Below, in pieces: positions 23,401-35,653 of a stretch of DNA of 64,000 nt. Both the position numbers and the translations under genes were made by a program. The stretch is from Dirofilaria immitis. Its lineage: Eukaryota > Nematoda > Chromadorea > Rhabditida > Onchocercidae. Within the stretch, counting starts at the first letter, position 1. Every line of letters starts with the position of its first letter. A model generated the notes under the pieces. The model had not been told where the DNA came from, ran no database searches, and saw only the letters and a program-made list of their open reading frames with translations. The stretch spans positions 3,410,001 to 3,474,000 of the forward strand of contig JAKNDB010000110.1 of the NCBI GenBank assembly GCA_024305405.1, in the 5' to 3' direction.

Positions 23401-26054
23401 TTCTTCGCCCACTTCAATTTTAATTGATAGTAATATATCGATATTATTCCGATTGACGATAAACATTTAATTATTGATCCTTGGCATAGTTTTTGATTAA
23501 TTATTTTAGTAACTGGAAATCTGACAAAAGTAAATCTTACAGATTTGCATTGAAGAAGTACTTTACCATCATGCTGCTCAAATTTCTTTGTTAGTAAATC
23601 GAAAGTATTGTACATAGAGGAAGAAATTCATAACATATTGGAAGATTTATACGAGTATCAGAATTTCACAGAAGAAAGTCATTGGGCTTTAAGCAGAGAG
23701 ATACACATTATCTTCCTGTGAAAATATCAGAATAAATAATATGACTTAATAATCTGAAATTTGAATCTAAATTAAATTTTTAAACTTGATTAGTATCTCC
23801 TCAGATATCGGAAGTTTTTCCAAATTTGGCTCACCATGCATCTGGAACGACGACTATCATCCTTCGGATGCAGCATATGAAAAATACGATAGCTTGCAAA
23901 CATACCGTTATTATGCCATGTGGGGTACTGCAATATTATATCTTTTGGGATTAGTCGTATTCATTATTTGTTCAATATTTGGTATGGTTGGCTGTTGGCG
24001 AAGAAGTACAAAAATAGTACTTACGACTGCATTGCTTATGCTTTTCTCAGGTAACGTCCAAATTTTCCTTTTTCAATTTTCTAAAACTTTCACAATCGTT
24101 TATATCGCTCGCTTCATTTAGTGATTTTAATTAGTCTATTAGATTTAATTTCTTTGGCACTTCTTCCTTATTTTCACTGTACAGCAATTTTTTCAAATTA
24201 TATTCACTCCAATAAATTGATTGTTTAACTTACTTCTTATAAATGATTTAGAATTAATTTCATTTCTGGATGATCATCTGCAATTACGAGTTTACTTTGC
24301 ATTGCCGTAAACATTCATACCGTAAACATTTGAAGATCTTTGAAAATTCCTTAACTTTCCAGAAGTTGCTGTAGGACCGATGGGTCAATTTGCTTTAAGA
24401 TGCATGAATCCGCTTAGTATTGCTAAGATTTTGCTAACCGTGGGATACAGTGTATCCTTAAAAATATTAATAGTTATCGGGAATCGAATCTTATTTTGCT
24501 TTACATAGTTCGGCTATAGTTATTTCATATGGCTATAAAATATGCAAGTGGAATATCTGAGAAGTTCAAAATGGAATAATGCCTTCACTGCTTTGTTCAA
24601 CCATTATAAGAACTTGCAACAAAAAATTCCAATTTTAAGATTTTAATGACCATATATGACTAAATTTTCTGGGATAGTGATTATTAAATTCGAATAAAAA
24701 AATTGACCCAAATATAAAGTGCATAACATCTAATTTCCACGCAATTGAATTTAAACATTTTAATGAATAACGGAACCAAAATTATGTTCACACAATCATC
24801 ACTATATAAATGTACAAGTCAATAGTTATTATGATAAGATGGATATTTAATAAATTTGATTAGTTCAGGGTAGAAAATTGACTTTATATCTGTGATTCAG
24901 TAGAAATTCCATAAAACTATTTAGTTTTGAAATTAATTTTAAAAAATTCGAAAGAGTGAGATCTCTGAGGCATAGAATCATGAACTGAAAAATAATATTT
25001 CTAAATACTATGTCTTTATTCTACGAAAATGTATGTCTGTGTCTATTGAAAAATTTGATATTTACTTGAAGGAATTATTTTAAATAGAAGAGGTTCATAT
25101 ATCTGGAAATAATTGTAAATAATAATTCATTCCACGCAACTGTTGCACTATAAGGGAAATAAAGTCTGCACAATTTGATAATTAAAAAAATCTTTTCTAC
25201 GTAATAGTTTATCTTCAACAGCTAATATAATATGCAAAATTAATCAATATATTTGGCGACAGAACTAATGACATTCTCTCTCTAATATTTTATGCAACCA
25301 TTACGGTGAATGAAAATTATTATTCATATGAAAGTTTTAATTAAACTCTTTTGAAACGAACTTTTGAAATTATATATAAATTTCAGTAATGTTCCTTGCT
25401 GGTTCAATGGCATGCTGGCATTTAGTTAATTATCTGGAAAGGCATGTACTCGACATACCACCTTTTTATAAATCTTGGGAACCGGTAAGGATATCAATGA
25501 TTAAAACATTTTTTTTTGGTTAACATTTTCATTTTCATAAGAATTTTTCTCACAAGATATGGTGGATAAGAGAGGGATTTTTTCTCAAAATATGGTGAGT
25601 CATAGAATAATTCATTTTTATAAGAATAAATATAATTTCCAATAAATGAACGGAAAATTTGCAGATTTTGAAACAAGGGACACGATTCAGCTATGGTTGG
25701 TCATATGTGGTATCCTGGGTCGGCATCGCATTCATACTACTTGCATCAACATTCATGCTGTTATCCTACAAGAAAATTAAGGTTAATTCCAATCACTTTC
25801 TGAAAATTTAATGAACACTTCGCCACTGCTCATTTATTGCTGGAAGTTCAATTGATAACTTCGAATCAATTGACATATATTAGTAACGTTTAATAGCGGC
25901 CAAAACAAATTTGTATTATAACGCACATCACTTTTTATTAGTCGTTTTCAAACAGTTACTCTTTCTGGATTTATTTTCTGCATATTTAGTCGGGAAATCT
26001 TTGCCAATCATCAGAAGGGAACAAAAGTAGCATGTATATATAAATACATACATA

Positions 26055-26096
<42 letters not shown>

Positions 26097-27493
26097 TATC
26101 ATCATCATCATTCATCTCTTACTCTGTTCAACAAATTCGTGCATGTATGCATGCATGGATAACGCGCAGCATTTTGATAACTTTTATATGGCCTAATGTC
26201 CATTTCGTATTTATTGTTGATGTGAGGCGGTTTCTATTTCTAAAGCCAAAATTGTGATGTTTTGCGGTACACAAAAGGCCTTGAACTCAACTGATATTGA
26301 CGATGCTCAAAAATTCCACACAGATACCCACAGGTTCAACATTTCAGCCTTTCCAATCCTTCCATCCTTCTCTTTTCATATTTTCGTATCTTACTCGATC
26401 TGCACAACATTCTTTCTTGTCTCAGTGTCTCTACATAATTTCTTTACAAGAACAAGATGAAGAAAATAATGGGACAAATTGCACATATACATATTACACA
26501 TGCATACAACGAGGTGACCATGAAAATATTTCTAAACGAAATTATCCCCACCTTGCCACCTTCTTGTCTTTCTTTCATTCCATTCCAACTGTCACTTATA
26601 TTCCTGCTGAATTATTAAATCTTATAAACCAATAATAAATAAATAAATACGTATATTGGAATGAAGAGAGTAAAGCAAACAGAAGTAAACAAATTGAAAA
26701 AGGCTTCCTGAAAACTGAAAACTTATTTTTCTCAATTTATCAATTTTTGCTATAGGCTAAACAAAATTTTTAACTTTATAAAGAATAGGATCTCCACTTC
26801 TTCGTTCAAGAGTAGATAGCAAAAAATATCAAAAGCATTATCTCTTTTTATTTTTATTATAGCATATTCCTCTTGTATTATTAAATCATTAGGAAGAGAA
26901 CAATTGAAAAATCTACGCTAAAATTATATCAGATTTTCAAATTTGAAATCGATTTACACTTTAATTCAAACTTTAGGTGACGACTTCTGAAAGTAAAAAA
27001 TGCTAATCAATGCGAATCAGTTATCCACTACAACGCTTCTTCATTCGTTCCATATGACCTGATTCAATTCTCCAACACACAATTCACTCATTCCATAGTT
27101 TCCATTCCACTTTAAACTCTATTTCTTGAATTTCATCTTTTTTCCATCGCCTATTTTCCGTCGATATTGTTCCGAGATTTCTTCAAATGTGATTAATGAA
27201 CACAGCAGTCTTTGAAAAATCTTAATTCAGTTTACTGACTTCGCGATATCAACAGACTAATGTTTCAGCCTAAAAATAAGTTCGAAAATATTTGTTTTCA
27301 GGAAGAGGAAGAACGAGCTTTTGAGGCAAAACACGGTGCATATATGATGCCAAATTATTACGACAAATCTTCAGCAATGGTGCCATACGGATATGGCACA
27401 TACGGCGGTTATCCAGCCGCATATCCGGCTGCATACTATGGCCAGTATCCGGTAGGCACGGGATACTATGGATACATGACATATGGGCGCTGA
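20491..27493 (+). CDS. claudin-like four-pass membrane protein with Tyr/Gly/Pro-rich tail
   Basis: Exons 20491-20595, 23135-23279, 23805-24050, 25387-25484, 25665-25781 and 27302-27493 join in phase to give 300 residues. TM1 is SVFGLLGLALITLALATDSW. It is followed by a long first extracellular loop containing W, GLFLVCF and a second Cys (SPCIW), the W...GLW..C..C pattern of the claudin/PMP22 superfamily. TM2 is ILYLLGLVVFIICSIFGMV, TM3 spans LTTALLMLFSVMFLAGSMAC, a short second loop follows, and TM4 is VVSWVGIAFILLASTFMLLS. The cytosolic tail is acidic, then repetitive in Tyr, Gly, Pro and Ala. The fold suggests a junctional or channel-associated role at the plasma membrane. I cannot say which nematode claudin-like subfamily it belongs to. 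A large intron 1 (2.5 kb) and several others carry simple repeats. Confidence 0.87.
24363..24449 (+). CDS. candidate phase-preserving cassette exon of the claudin-like gene
   Basis: Between exons 3 and 4 lies an 87-base open segment with a CTTTCCAG acceptor and a GTGTAT donor. It enters and leaves in phase 1, exactly as the flanking exons require, and encodes 29 residues including VAVGPMGQFALRCMNPLSIA. Skipping it gives the standard claudin TM3. Including it would split TM3 and add a hydrophobic stretch. It is less AT-rich than the intron around it. Confidence 0.45.
26055..26113 (+). repeat. (CAT)n microsatellite
   Basis: About 19 CAT units with one interruption (CATTAT), lying in the last intron of the claudin-like gene. 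Confidence 0.95.
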
Positions 27494-28872
27494 TTCCGAT
27501 CAGAATGATGAAAACAACATTCCATATCGATATTCTCAAGCACTGCTCCGTCTCATCTCCAGCACTGTAGCATTTGAAGGTTTAATAATAATTTTTCCAA
27601 AAAAGTACGTTATCTATCACTAATGGGAATTTACCATATTCCAAATTCTCAAATCCGTTTTAAATTTTGAAATAGATGCCAAATGACAGGATAAGATGAT
27701 GAAATTATTTGGAAAATTAACTCATTCAAATTTCGTGCTACCTTGCTCAAATTTTATTATTAACAATTCAGTTTATTAATGACATCAGTATCATAAGACT
27801 ACATTAATAACAGTACGGGTCGATTTGAGAAAATGCCTAATTTGATCGGTTAAATGCATTAAATCCGATAACAGAGTCCTCAGCTATTAACATACTCTTT
27901 GGAATTCTCTTTTCTGTCTTGTATGTTTCAAATTTCGACTAAGCAAATTCCTTGCGCTAATAACACCAAAAATATGCCCGACGAAAAAAATCACAACCTA
28001 GCCTGGGATTCATGGAAGAAATCATATGACTCAAAAAATTTTATGCACCAACTGACAAGAATTTTGCCGGATCGTCAACTTATTTACTCCGTTATTTTGT
28101 TCATGATATCTTGTAACATCAACATCACCACCACATTTCCAGTCCCACCCGGAACATGTCTAAATATAATGACATCAACATCCACATTCAATACTTGTAA
28201 CAAATCGATATCAGTCGCATTCATCTAAATTCTCTAATATGTTCACACTTCATACCTCAAGATGTAAAAAGCATCTGCACAAAGAACGAAAGAAACAGCA
28301 TAATCTTTGAATTTTATTGCCAGGCTTTTTAGTTCCTTATCCTTTCTTCGTATAAATTCTGAACCACATCATTCTTATGATCCAACACTGATAATGTTCA
28401 TTAATATAAAAATTCCATGAAAATCACTTCCTCTTCGGAACTTAAAACCACGACGAAACAGAAAAAAATTTACCAAAGAAAATAATTCGAAACCATTGAC
28501 CTCAATGATAAAGTTCCCATCACTTACAATAAGGAATAGTAATTTGCACTATGATTTATTATTTTCCAAGTGTGCAAATGCTTTACATTAAATTCAAAGC
28601 AATTTTGAAGATTTTGAGTGTTTGAAAGGATTACCACTATGTCAAGAATTCTAAAGACATAAATGTTGTATTTAATGCGCCAACAAGATAACATGAAACA
28701 ATAAACATTTTTCCACAGTAATATTTCTCTTTTTTAGTTTTTGCAAATACAGTTGCATAAAACTTTGTTCCATTTCGCATATTAACACATTAATTTGCGT
28801 TCACTTCCTATTTTTTCCAGTGTTATTGTTAAACGCTTTTTTACTGTGCCAACCCTCTGCAATATGTTCGTG
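27494..28872. other. intergenic, between two convergent gene ends
   Basis: This is 3' flanking sequence of the claudin-like gene (plus) and of the GTPBP1-like gene (minus). AATAAA-like hexamers occur but none is clearly assignable. A 109-codon plus-strand ORF at 27899-28228 has no motif and no splice context. Confidence 0.4.
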
Positions 28873-31800
28873 CTAAAGTAACCCTTTCGGTTTCTTTTGC
28901 TTGTTGCCTAATAAACTTTTTCGAATAGAATTATAAAACAGTAAAACAAACATAAATATTTGAATCATGTTATGCCATTTCGAACAGCATTTTTTACTAG
29001 TAAATAATTTGTATATTATTATTATGCCTGTATGATAACTTTGGTTTGTCTGTTGTGCTTTTGCACCGTCTTGAATAATTATATAAATTACTGTCTTGCG
29101 CGAAAGAAAAGAATATGGAAAACGACTTTATAGACCATATAAATAATTTACCTTTGTATTTCATGTGCTTCGGTCGAACTTGTTTTGGAATTGCAGGAGT
29201 ATATGGATAAACTTTAACGACTGTTCCACAGCTTTTGTCCGACCTTCACGAAATACCATACGACTTCCAACAGATAGATACTCAGGGTTTTGATGAATTT
29301 AAACGTTACCATATCACGGTCTCCCGTTCGTAATACTGTTTTTGTCATATGTATTATGGTTGCCGTTTGACGAATCGAGCCAATATGCACTAAAAGTAGA
29401 ACCACAAAAATCTTCTTTTTCAAGCTGAGAATAGTAATTTAGATTTTCAAGCTGAGAACAATAATTTAGTTAAGAGCATAAAATTACAGTTCATTAGAAT
29501 GATATCATTTTTCCCTGGCTCTTCGAATCGGCTATCAAATTTTCAAGAAACTACTGGGATATTTTCAATTACTTAACGCTTGGAGATGTTTAACTTCAAA
29601 AACATTAACTGACTTCCAAGCATGTCAACAATAATCAGATAGCAGAGGAATAGATTGGAAATACCCATTGCTTGATAATTTTCGGCGATTGTTGTCGGAT
29701 GATGAAGGATGAGTATTTCGGCATCAAACTGCACTGAGGAAAAGACGGCGATTTTTGGAGAAAGTAATACCATTCCTTTTCGTACTTCCTTTTTATTCAA
29801 TTTTCTACACCATATTTTAAATTAGGAACTGTTAAGCATTTCAGATGAGACTTAAAAGTTATAAAAGTTAAGATATATCATTCATATCTTTCTGAAATAC
29901 AAGAAATCAATTCTGTGCGCAAAATAAGACTTTTCGAAACTTTGAAGAGAATAAATGCCATTAGTTTCAAAGAAATGCAATGTTTACCTAATGGAAAATG
30001 ATGCGGTCTGACCGCATCGTATTTTTGATACTGGCATTCGTTTTCGATGAATAGATTTTATCGGAATCGGAATGAATTCACCGTAAGGGTTTGGTCCGAT
30101 TAACATTGTATCGTTAAGCGAAATCATACCTACAACTACAAAATCATTATTTCACAGTGTATTTGAGATAGTAAATGAAATGAAATAATTCATACTTCAA
30201 CAGGTAAAAAGCTTTCAAAAGTAGTAGTTCCAACATGAAATTGCAAACTCACCAGCTATACATGTGCCTGAGACTACAGTACCTACACCATCTACCCAAT
30301 ATACATCATCTATTTGGAATTCGGCTGGATTATCCAAAGAAAACTTTCGTCGAAGAGGGATGAGATTAAGGAAGGCGCAAAGTAAATCCAAATTGCTACC
30401 AGCAACATTCGATATTTGAAAAATGGGACAGACTCTGGAAATGTTACTTGATCAGATGAAAGTCCAATTTAACAATCGAGAACAGGAAAAACAGAAGAAA
30501 TTCAATTCTTTATCCTCTTTCAAAAACTTACTTTCCACCACTAAAATTACTGGCAGCATGAACAACATCTTCCAAATTTTTATGAGAACTGGTAATTTCC
30601 GTACGCCGGGACTTTTCATCAATTTATCCAAATTCTTCATCGTTTCAGACAAGACCTTTAACAGTAAGAGATGAATTCTCAACAGATACAGTATTTCAGA
30701 AGGAGTGAGAAGGATCATAAATATTTATAAACAACGTTGTGAATTATGAAATTGATTACGTGCAAAATCAATTTCGTTGCTATATATGGAAAATATGTTT
30801 CACGAACAGGAAATAAAGATAAAAAATAACAAAAAGTGAAATGAAAAATGAAAACTGATTAGATTTTACTCGCTCAGGACACATATCGATTTTCGTAACA
30901 ACGATAAATACTGGTACATTGAGGCATAAAGCAAGCGATAGGTGCTCCTTTGTCATTCCGATAATACCAGCATTCGCACCAATCTTCATTTGCGGAATAT
31001 TATTATAAACGCATCACGATATATTAAGTAATCCACTATTGCATTTTATTATGCATCATAAAAAACTAGTATTACAAATCTGATGATAAGGGACATTATT
31101 TCAATAGAACTAATCGTTTGAATCACTAACAGCAAAAGCGCAAAAATATGAGTTCAGTTTCGATGACGCTAAACTAATTCATTAGGTAATAGAAAAAAGG
31201 AAAGAGCAAATTTTAAACAATTTTGGAAAAAATTTTAAACAAACTTCAATAATTAAAGTGGATAAAAACATGGAACTGAATTTATTCCTTATTAAAAAAG
31301 GAAAAACTATTTTAATTTTTATTCCATTCACAAGTTTTACTTAAGTCCTATCCATCTTCCAAACTTCCTTATATTAAAAAATTGTATAGCAGTAAAATCC
31401 CATACTTCTTAATTAAAATTAAAACAAATTTCCTTTAGAAGAACATCGAAATTCCCACATTCAACAGAAAAAGCTGATAAATTAAATTATGCACAGAACA
31501 AAAACAGTCTACCAACAACATCGTATAATCCGGAACATGTCCAGTCATTCCAAATATTGTTGTTTTCAAATACTTTTCATGACCTGCCAGATCAATGAAA
31601 GTGATCACCTAAATAGAAAAATAAACTGAATTATCGAAAATACTGGAGATAAAAAACTTATCGGAACAAATCAAATGAAAACTCCATAATTGGACATTAA
31701 AATTATACCTTAGTCGAATCATGACAAATGGTAACCCAGTCAAGACGTCCACTGTGCGAGTCGGGCTTATTGACAGTATTACCGCTAATATCGAAACCAA

Positions 31801-32758
31801 GGATATCATTTCCAACAGATGAAGTTCGACCTGACTCGAACTCATGTTTGTGTCTGAAAGTCGAGAATTCTGATAGATGAAAGCACATTATGACTAAACG
31901 GTAGTCATATTGATTCTAAATAAATGTGATAAGCATTAAACAAATTTACCGAAACAACTTCTGTCGAGCTTGTCCGCGGCCGTCGTCCAAAATGCTGTAT
32001 GTTAGTACACCCAATAACGTTGATTTCCTGCATCCACATTACCTACAACAGCTACGCGTACCTGAAACAAAGTACGAACCAAATATAAACTGAGCATCGT
32101 CATCGTTGGGAAACTTAGATTTGTTAAAATGATTAAAGCAAAAGACCTCGATAAAATCATCAGGATCTACTTCTTTTCGAACAAGATGAGCACGTGTATA
32201 AAGATTGCCCTGCTGTTTGGTCACTAAACGTGTTGATACTAATCCAATCCCCTCTAAAAGCGCTATATGCTTCTTCTCCGACAATTCTAAATCATCTTTC
32301 GATAGACCTAAAACAATCAAAAGAAAAAATTCGATTAATTGCAAGTTCCATTAATTAAAAAACCGGCTGGTTCAAACAACTCATACCTCGCTTTGTAGTA
32401 TCTTCAACTGAAACACCGAGATTAATAACCGCTTCACCTTCTCCAAGTACTAACATTGACTGAACATAATCGCGGTATTGCTCTCTTTTAGCATGGTCTT
32501 TGTTGTCTGTTAATGATAAGTCGACAAGGAAATTCTTTGTTATCACATACTGCTCATCCGCATCTCGTTCATCGTTCTCATCTGTTAATCCAATAATCAG
32601 TGATAATCCCACCTATCTTGCACCATTTTTGTGAATATTCGAGAGAAGAATACATATCCACATATACATACATATTTACATGGAAGCTTACGAGAAAATT
32701 CGGCATCGTTATCATCGTCTGCGAACAAGCTTGCGGCAGCTGCAGCACTGCTTTTCAT
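28873..32758 (-). CDS. GTPBP1: GTPBP1/GTPBP2-type translational GTPase
   Basis: Thirteen exons: 32758-32692, 32581-32387, 32307-32147, 32061-31950, 31853-31709, 31608-31513, 30983-30870, 30655-30532, 30434-30253, 30129-29988, 29804-29665, 29389-29152, 28907-28873. GTPBP1/2 are elongation-factor-like GTPases linked to ribosome rescue and RNA turnover. The match is strong throughout: [29 protein letters not shown]3 [36 protein letters not shown]4 [46 protein letters not shown], and GSIRQTATI, then a lysine-rich end KQKKPKGLL. Four single-base losses break the frame: the P-loop at 32024-32026, 30577-30581, 29285-29287 and 29226-29227. Each exon affected is short by exactly that number of bases relative to its splice phases. 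With frames corrected the protein is about 584 residues. C. elegans has a named counterpart (cgp-1). Confidence 0.96.
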
Positions 32759-33516
32759 CGAGTGCGGAGTACGATGACAGCTTGAAATGAATACACTGTC
32801 GCATCAGTTTCTTTCATTACTTCCTCGTCAAATAAAGGCACCGATATCTGTATCGATATCAGTAATGGACTTCCGCTATAAAACCTGCCGAAGGTTATCC
32901 CGAAGATCTCATCTCTGTTTCTCATTTCTATTTCACTGTTCTTTTTCTAAAGCCACCTACAACTGTTTCTCTTTCCAGCTTTCAGTACGACAAAAAGAAA
33001 CTTCATGCTACTGCGACTTCATTGTTAACGACCCTGAAAATGTACCACTTTTAACCTGAGTTATAAGCATATTCTACTCTATCTATACGTCGAGAATTCT
33101 GATAATCCTCTTCGTCTCTCATATTATTGTACTATTCTGCAGTTCCACCGATCTATAATGTTTCTGCAATATTTGTTCTCTCTTTGCCCGTAAGTCTCAG
33201 AAACGGCATGATTTCGGTTTCGGTAGTTTCGAAGAGTATGCGACTAAGTAGTAGATATCAAGGGGTGCTAAGCAAGGTCTGAAGGTCAGGTAGATGAGTT
33301 TGTTAAGCCTGGAGTGCGTCATATAAAAAGCTATGTTATTCAACTGTCTTATCATGCTGCACGTACGTTGATCGTGTCATTTAATGTTACGTGAAACATT
33401 TTTAATTATTAAATTTGGTAGATTAGCATATTTTCGAGTTTTTCTCGCAATAACCTTTATTATATATTATAACTTGCTTTATTAATCATCTTAATTGTTA
33501 TTTTAAGCACTTACAG
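32759..33516. promoter_or_regulatory. shared upstream region of GTPBP1 and RBM42 (head-to-head)
   Basis: The two genes diverge from this 0.76 kb segment, so it probably carries both promoters. It is less AT-rich than the flanking introns. A 90-codon plus-strand ORF (32787-33059) is Ser/Phe/Cys-rich with no motif and is not considered a gene. I see no specific factor site I can name. Confidence 0.45.
33511..33516 (+). promoter_or_regulatory. candidate trans-splice acceptor of RBM42
   Basis: TTACAG ends 6 bases before the ATG at 33523, preceded by a T-rich stretch. An acceptor this close to the start codon with no upstream coding exon is typical of a spliced-leader addition site. Confidence 0.45.
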
Positions 33517-33522
33517 CAACAA

Positions 33523-35653
33523 ATGATTACGAATGAAATTCGCAGTATCGAGGATGAATTGGCTTTGTTAGTTTGTTCATGTTTTGTATGTATGTCAGTA
33601 TAGTTTAGTTTGACCAACAGATAAATTCAATTAAATGCAGTTGTTTGATGACCGATTGATTTGCGTGTTTTCCAAACCTGTAGTAAATGAGTGGAGATCC
33701 GCGGTACCATTGTGCTTTATCAAAACAATTTCACTTTTTATTTTACTTCTTATTTTTTACTTTTTATTTTGTTAGTGTTTTTTAAAGAAGAAATATTTTA
33801 TCAACAAGCATTTTGGCCTACATCACATATTCATTGTCAAGATTTTAGAGCTGTTCACAAGTAATGAACCTATGCTTCATCTTCAGATTTGAAAAAGAAA
33901 TATCCTCTGTAGAGTCACACTCTCGAACTCCATGTACTGGAGTTACAACAAATGTGCCGGTTAGTCAAGCAGATGTTTCACGAACTTCTCCGAATACAGC
34001 AATTTCTCCCACTCTTAATAACATTCCTGCACATCCATCAGTACAGCCGTCTATCGGTCCCGCCGTTCGACCTGAACCGAGGCAATTCATGGGTCCTTTT
34101 ATCAGCAGTTCTGTAATAACTAATCCCGTCACTCCAACAGTTCGTCCAGCACCTCCTCCGTAATTTGCTTCGCTTAATCTTTGAAAATCTTAATATGATC
34201 TACTTAGGTATATTACTTGATCTGTGTAGTTGAATCCTTTTTCATTTATATCAGTATATCCTCTTTAGATGATTTGTATCTTGCAGCTTTTTACCTCATG
34301 TAATGATGCGTCCGGGTTTCATTCCTCAGACAAATTTAGCCATGCGATTCATACCACCTCAGGTAAACTATGCATTAATCATTTTCCACTGTTACATTAA
34401 TGTCGGATTTGATTCCTTGTATGGTTAAATGTGAAAAATTCGGCAATACCTGATTTTAATCTTCCTTTAAATTTCAGCTTCGTTTGCCATTAGTTGGTTT
34501 TATGCGTCCACCAGTACATATACCACCTCAACCAAGTATTCTTGAATCGGGACCTAGTTTGTATGAAGACGCGGTGAGGAAAGATGATGGTAAAGATGGC
34601 GAAAAAGATGGAGAAGCCGGAACGAGCTCACTGAAAACTCAGGTTATCGAATGCGTGCAAATTTTTTTTTTCATCGTAAATATCTATAATCTGGAAGTGG
34701 TCACATTAAATGATTTGACAGTTAATATCATCAATCTCTTAAAAGATTATGTATAGCTCTTTCGATGTTCAATCCTCCATTTATGCTACACAAAAAAACT
34801 GGACATAACTGGCTATTCATAGCACTTAAAGTTTATTTTAGTTCTTTTAAATTCGAAACCAGAATTAAAAATCAAGTGTTGATGAAAACAGATGTATGTT
34901 TCAGGTACTAACATCTGACATAGAGGCCATCGCACAGAAAATACATTCGGAATCAACTCATCGCTCCACTTATATTGGTCAAGTTATGCGTGGTGAAAAG
35001 AGGATGAAACGATTTTTGCGTTGCGGTGGCGGGCAGGTAATGAGAAATTGGCTTAAAGAATGATTTTTTCTTCACTTAGATTTTATATTTTGCTTCATAA
35101 TCAGAAGAAAATTTATAACTCGTTTTATTAATAAGTAAATTAAATTTATAACTCGTTTTAATAGTAAATAATTTCTTTATTTCTAATTTCTAAATTATAG
35201 GTTTGGGAGGATAAATCGTTAGCAGAATGGGATCCAAATGATTTCCGCATTTTCTGTGGTGATTTGGGCAACGAAGTATCGGACGAATTATTAGCGAAAG
35301 CCTTTCGTAAATATCCAAGCTTCCAAAAGCTAAAGTCATTCGCGAAGCTAGAACTAATAAATCGAAAGGCTATGGATTTGTTTCCTTCAAACATCAGGAT
35401 GTCAGCTGATCTCATTTATTTATTTTTCAAACTTTTATGTAGGATCAACTTAATCGTAAGTTATGCAGAATTAAATTGTGGCCAGAAATTTGAGATTATT
35501 AGCTTTTAGGATTTCGTTCGTGCCTGTCGTGAAATGGATGGAAAATATGTTGGGAACAGACCAATCAAGTTGCGGAAAAGCAATTGGAAAGAACGAAATA
35601 TGGATATAGTTAAGAAGAAGAGAAAACAGAAGCAAAAACTTGGTTTAGCATAG
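33523..35653 (+). CDS. RBM42: RBM42, RNA-binding protein with C-terminal RRM
   Basis: Seven exons: 33523-33566, 33887-34159, 34287-34362, 34478-34642, 34905-35035, 35201-35400, 35510-35653. The N-terminus (IEDELALFEKEI) matches the EMALFEQE start region of RBM42. A Pro-rich central region follows, then VWEDKSLAEWDPNDFRIFCG, the RRM, and the highly conserved end MDGKYVGNRPIKLRKSNWK through KKLGLA-type KQKLGLA. RNP2-like (RIFCGDL) and RNP1-like (KGYGFVSF) motifs are present, but RNP1 is only read after a one-base shift: the exon at 35201-35400 loses frame at the A-run 35335-35338. RBM42 binds 3' UTRs and associates with hnRNP K and the spliceosome in mammals; here it is presumably nuclear and in stress granules. 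Stop TAG at 35651-35653. Confidence 0.95.

Noticed and set aside
26254..26635. Two overlapping plus-strand ORFs in the last claudin-like intron
   Set aside because: Low-complexity Ser/Phe/His-rich translations without splice sites; the flanking exons join in phase without them.
27899..28228. 109-codon plus-strand ORF between the claudin-like gene and GTPBP1
   Set aside because: No motif, no splice context, no start context, and ORFs of this size occur by chance in 3' flanks. Not enough to call a gene.
30423..30718. Opposing ORFs over the GTPBP1 exon at 30532-30655
   Set aside because: The minus-strand one is the GTPBP1 exon before its frameshift read on into the wrong frame; the plus-strand one is a shadow.
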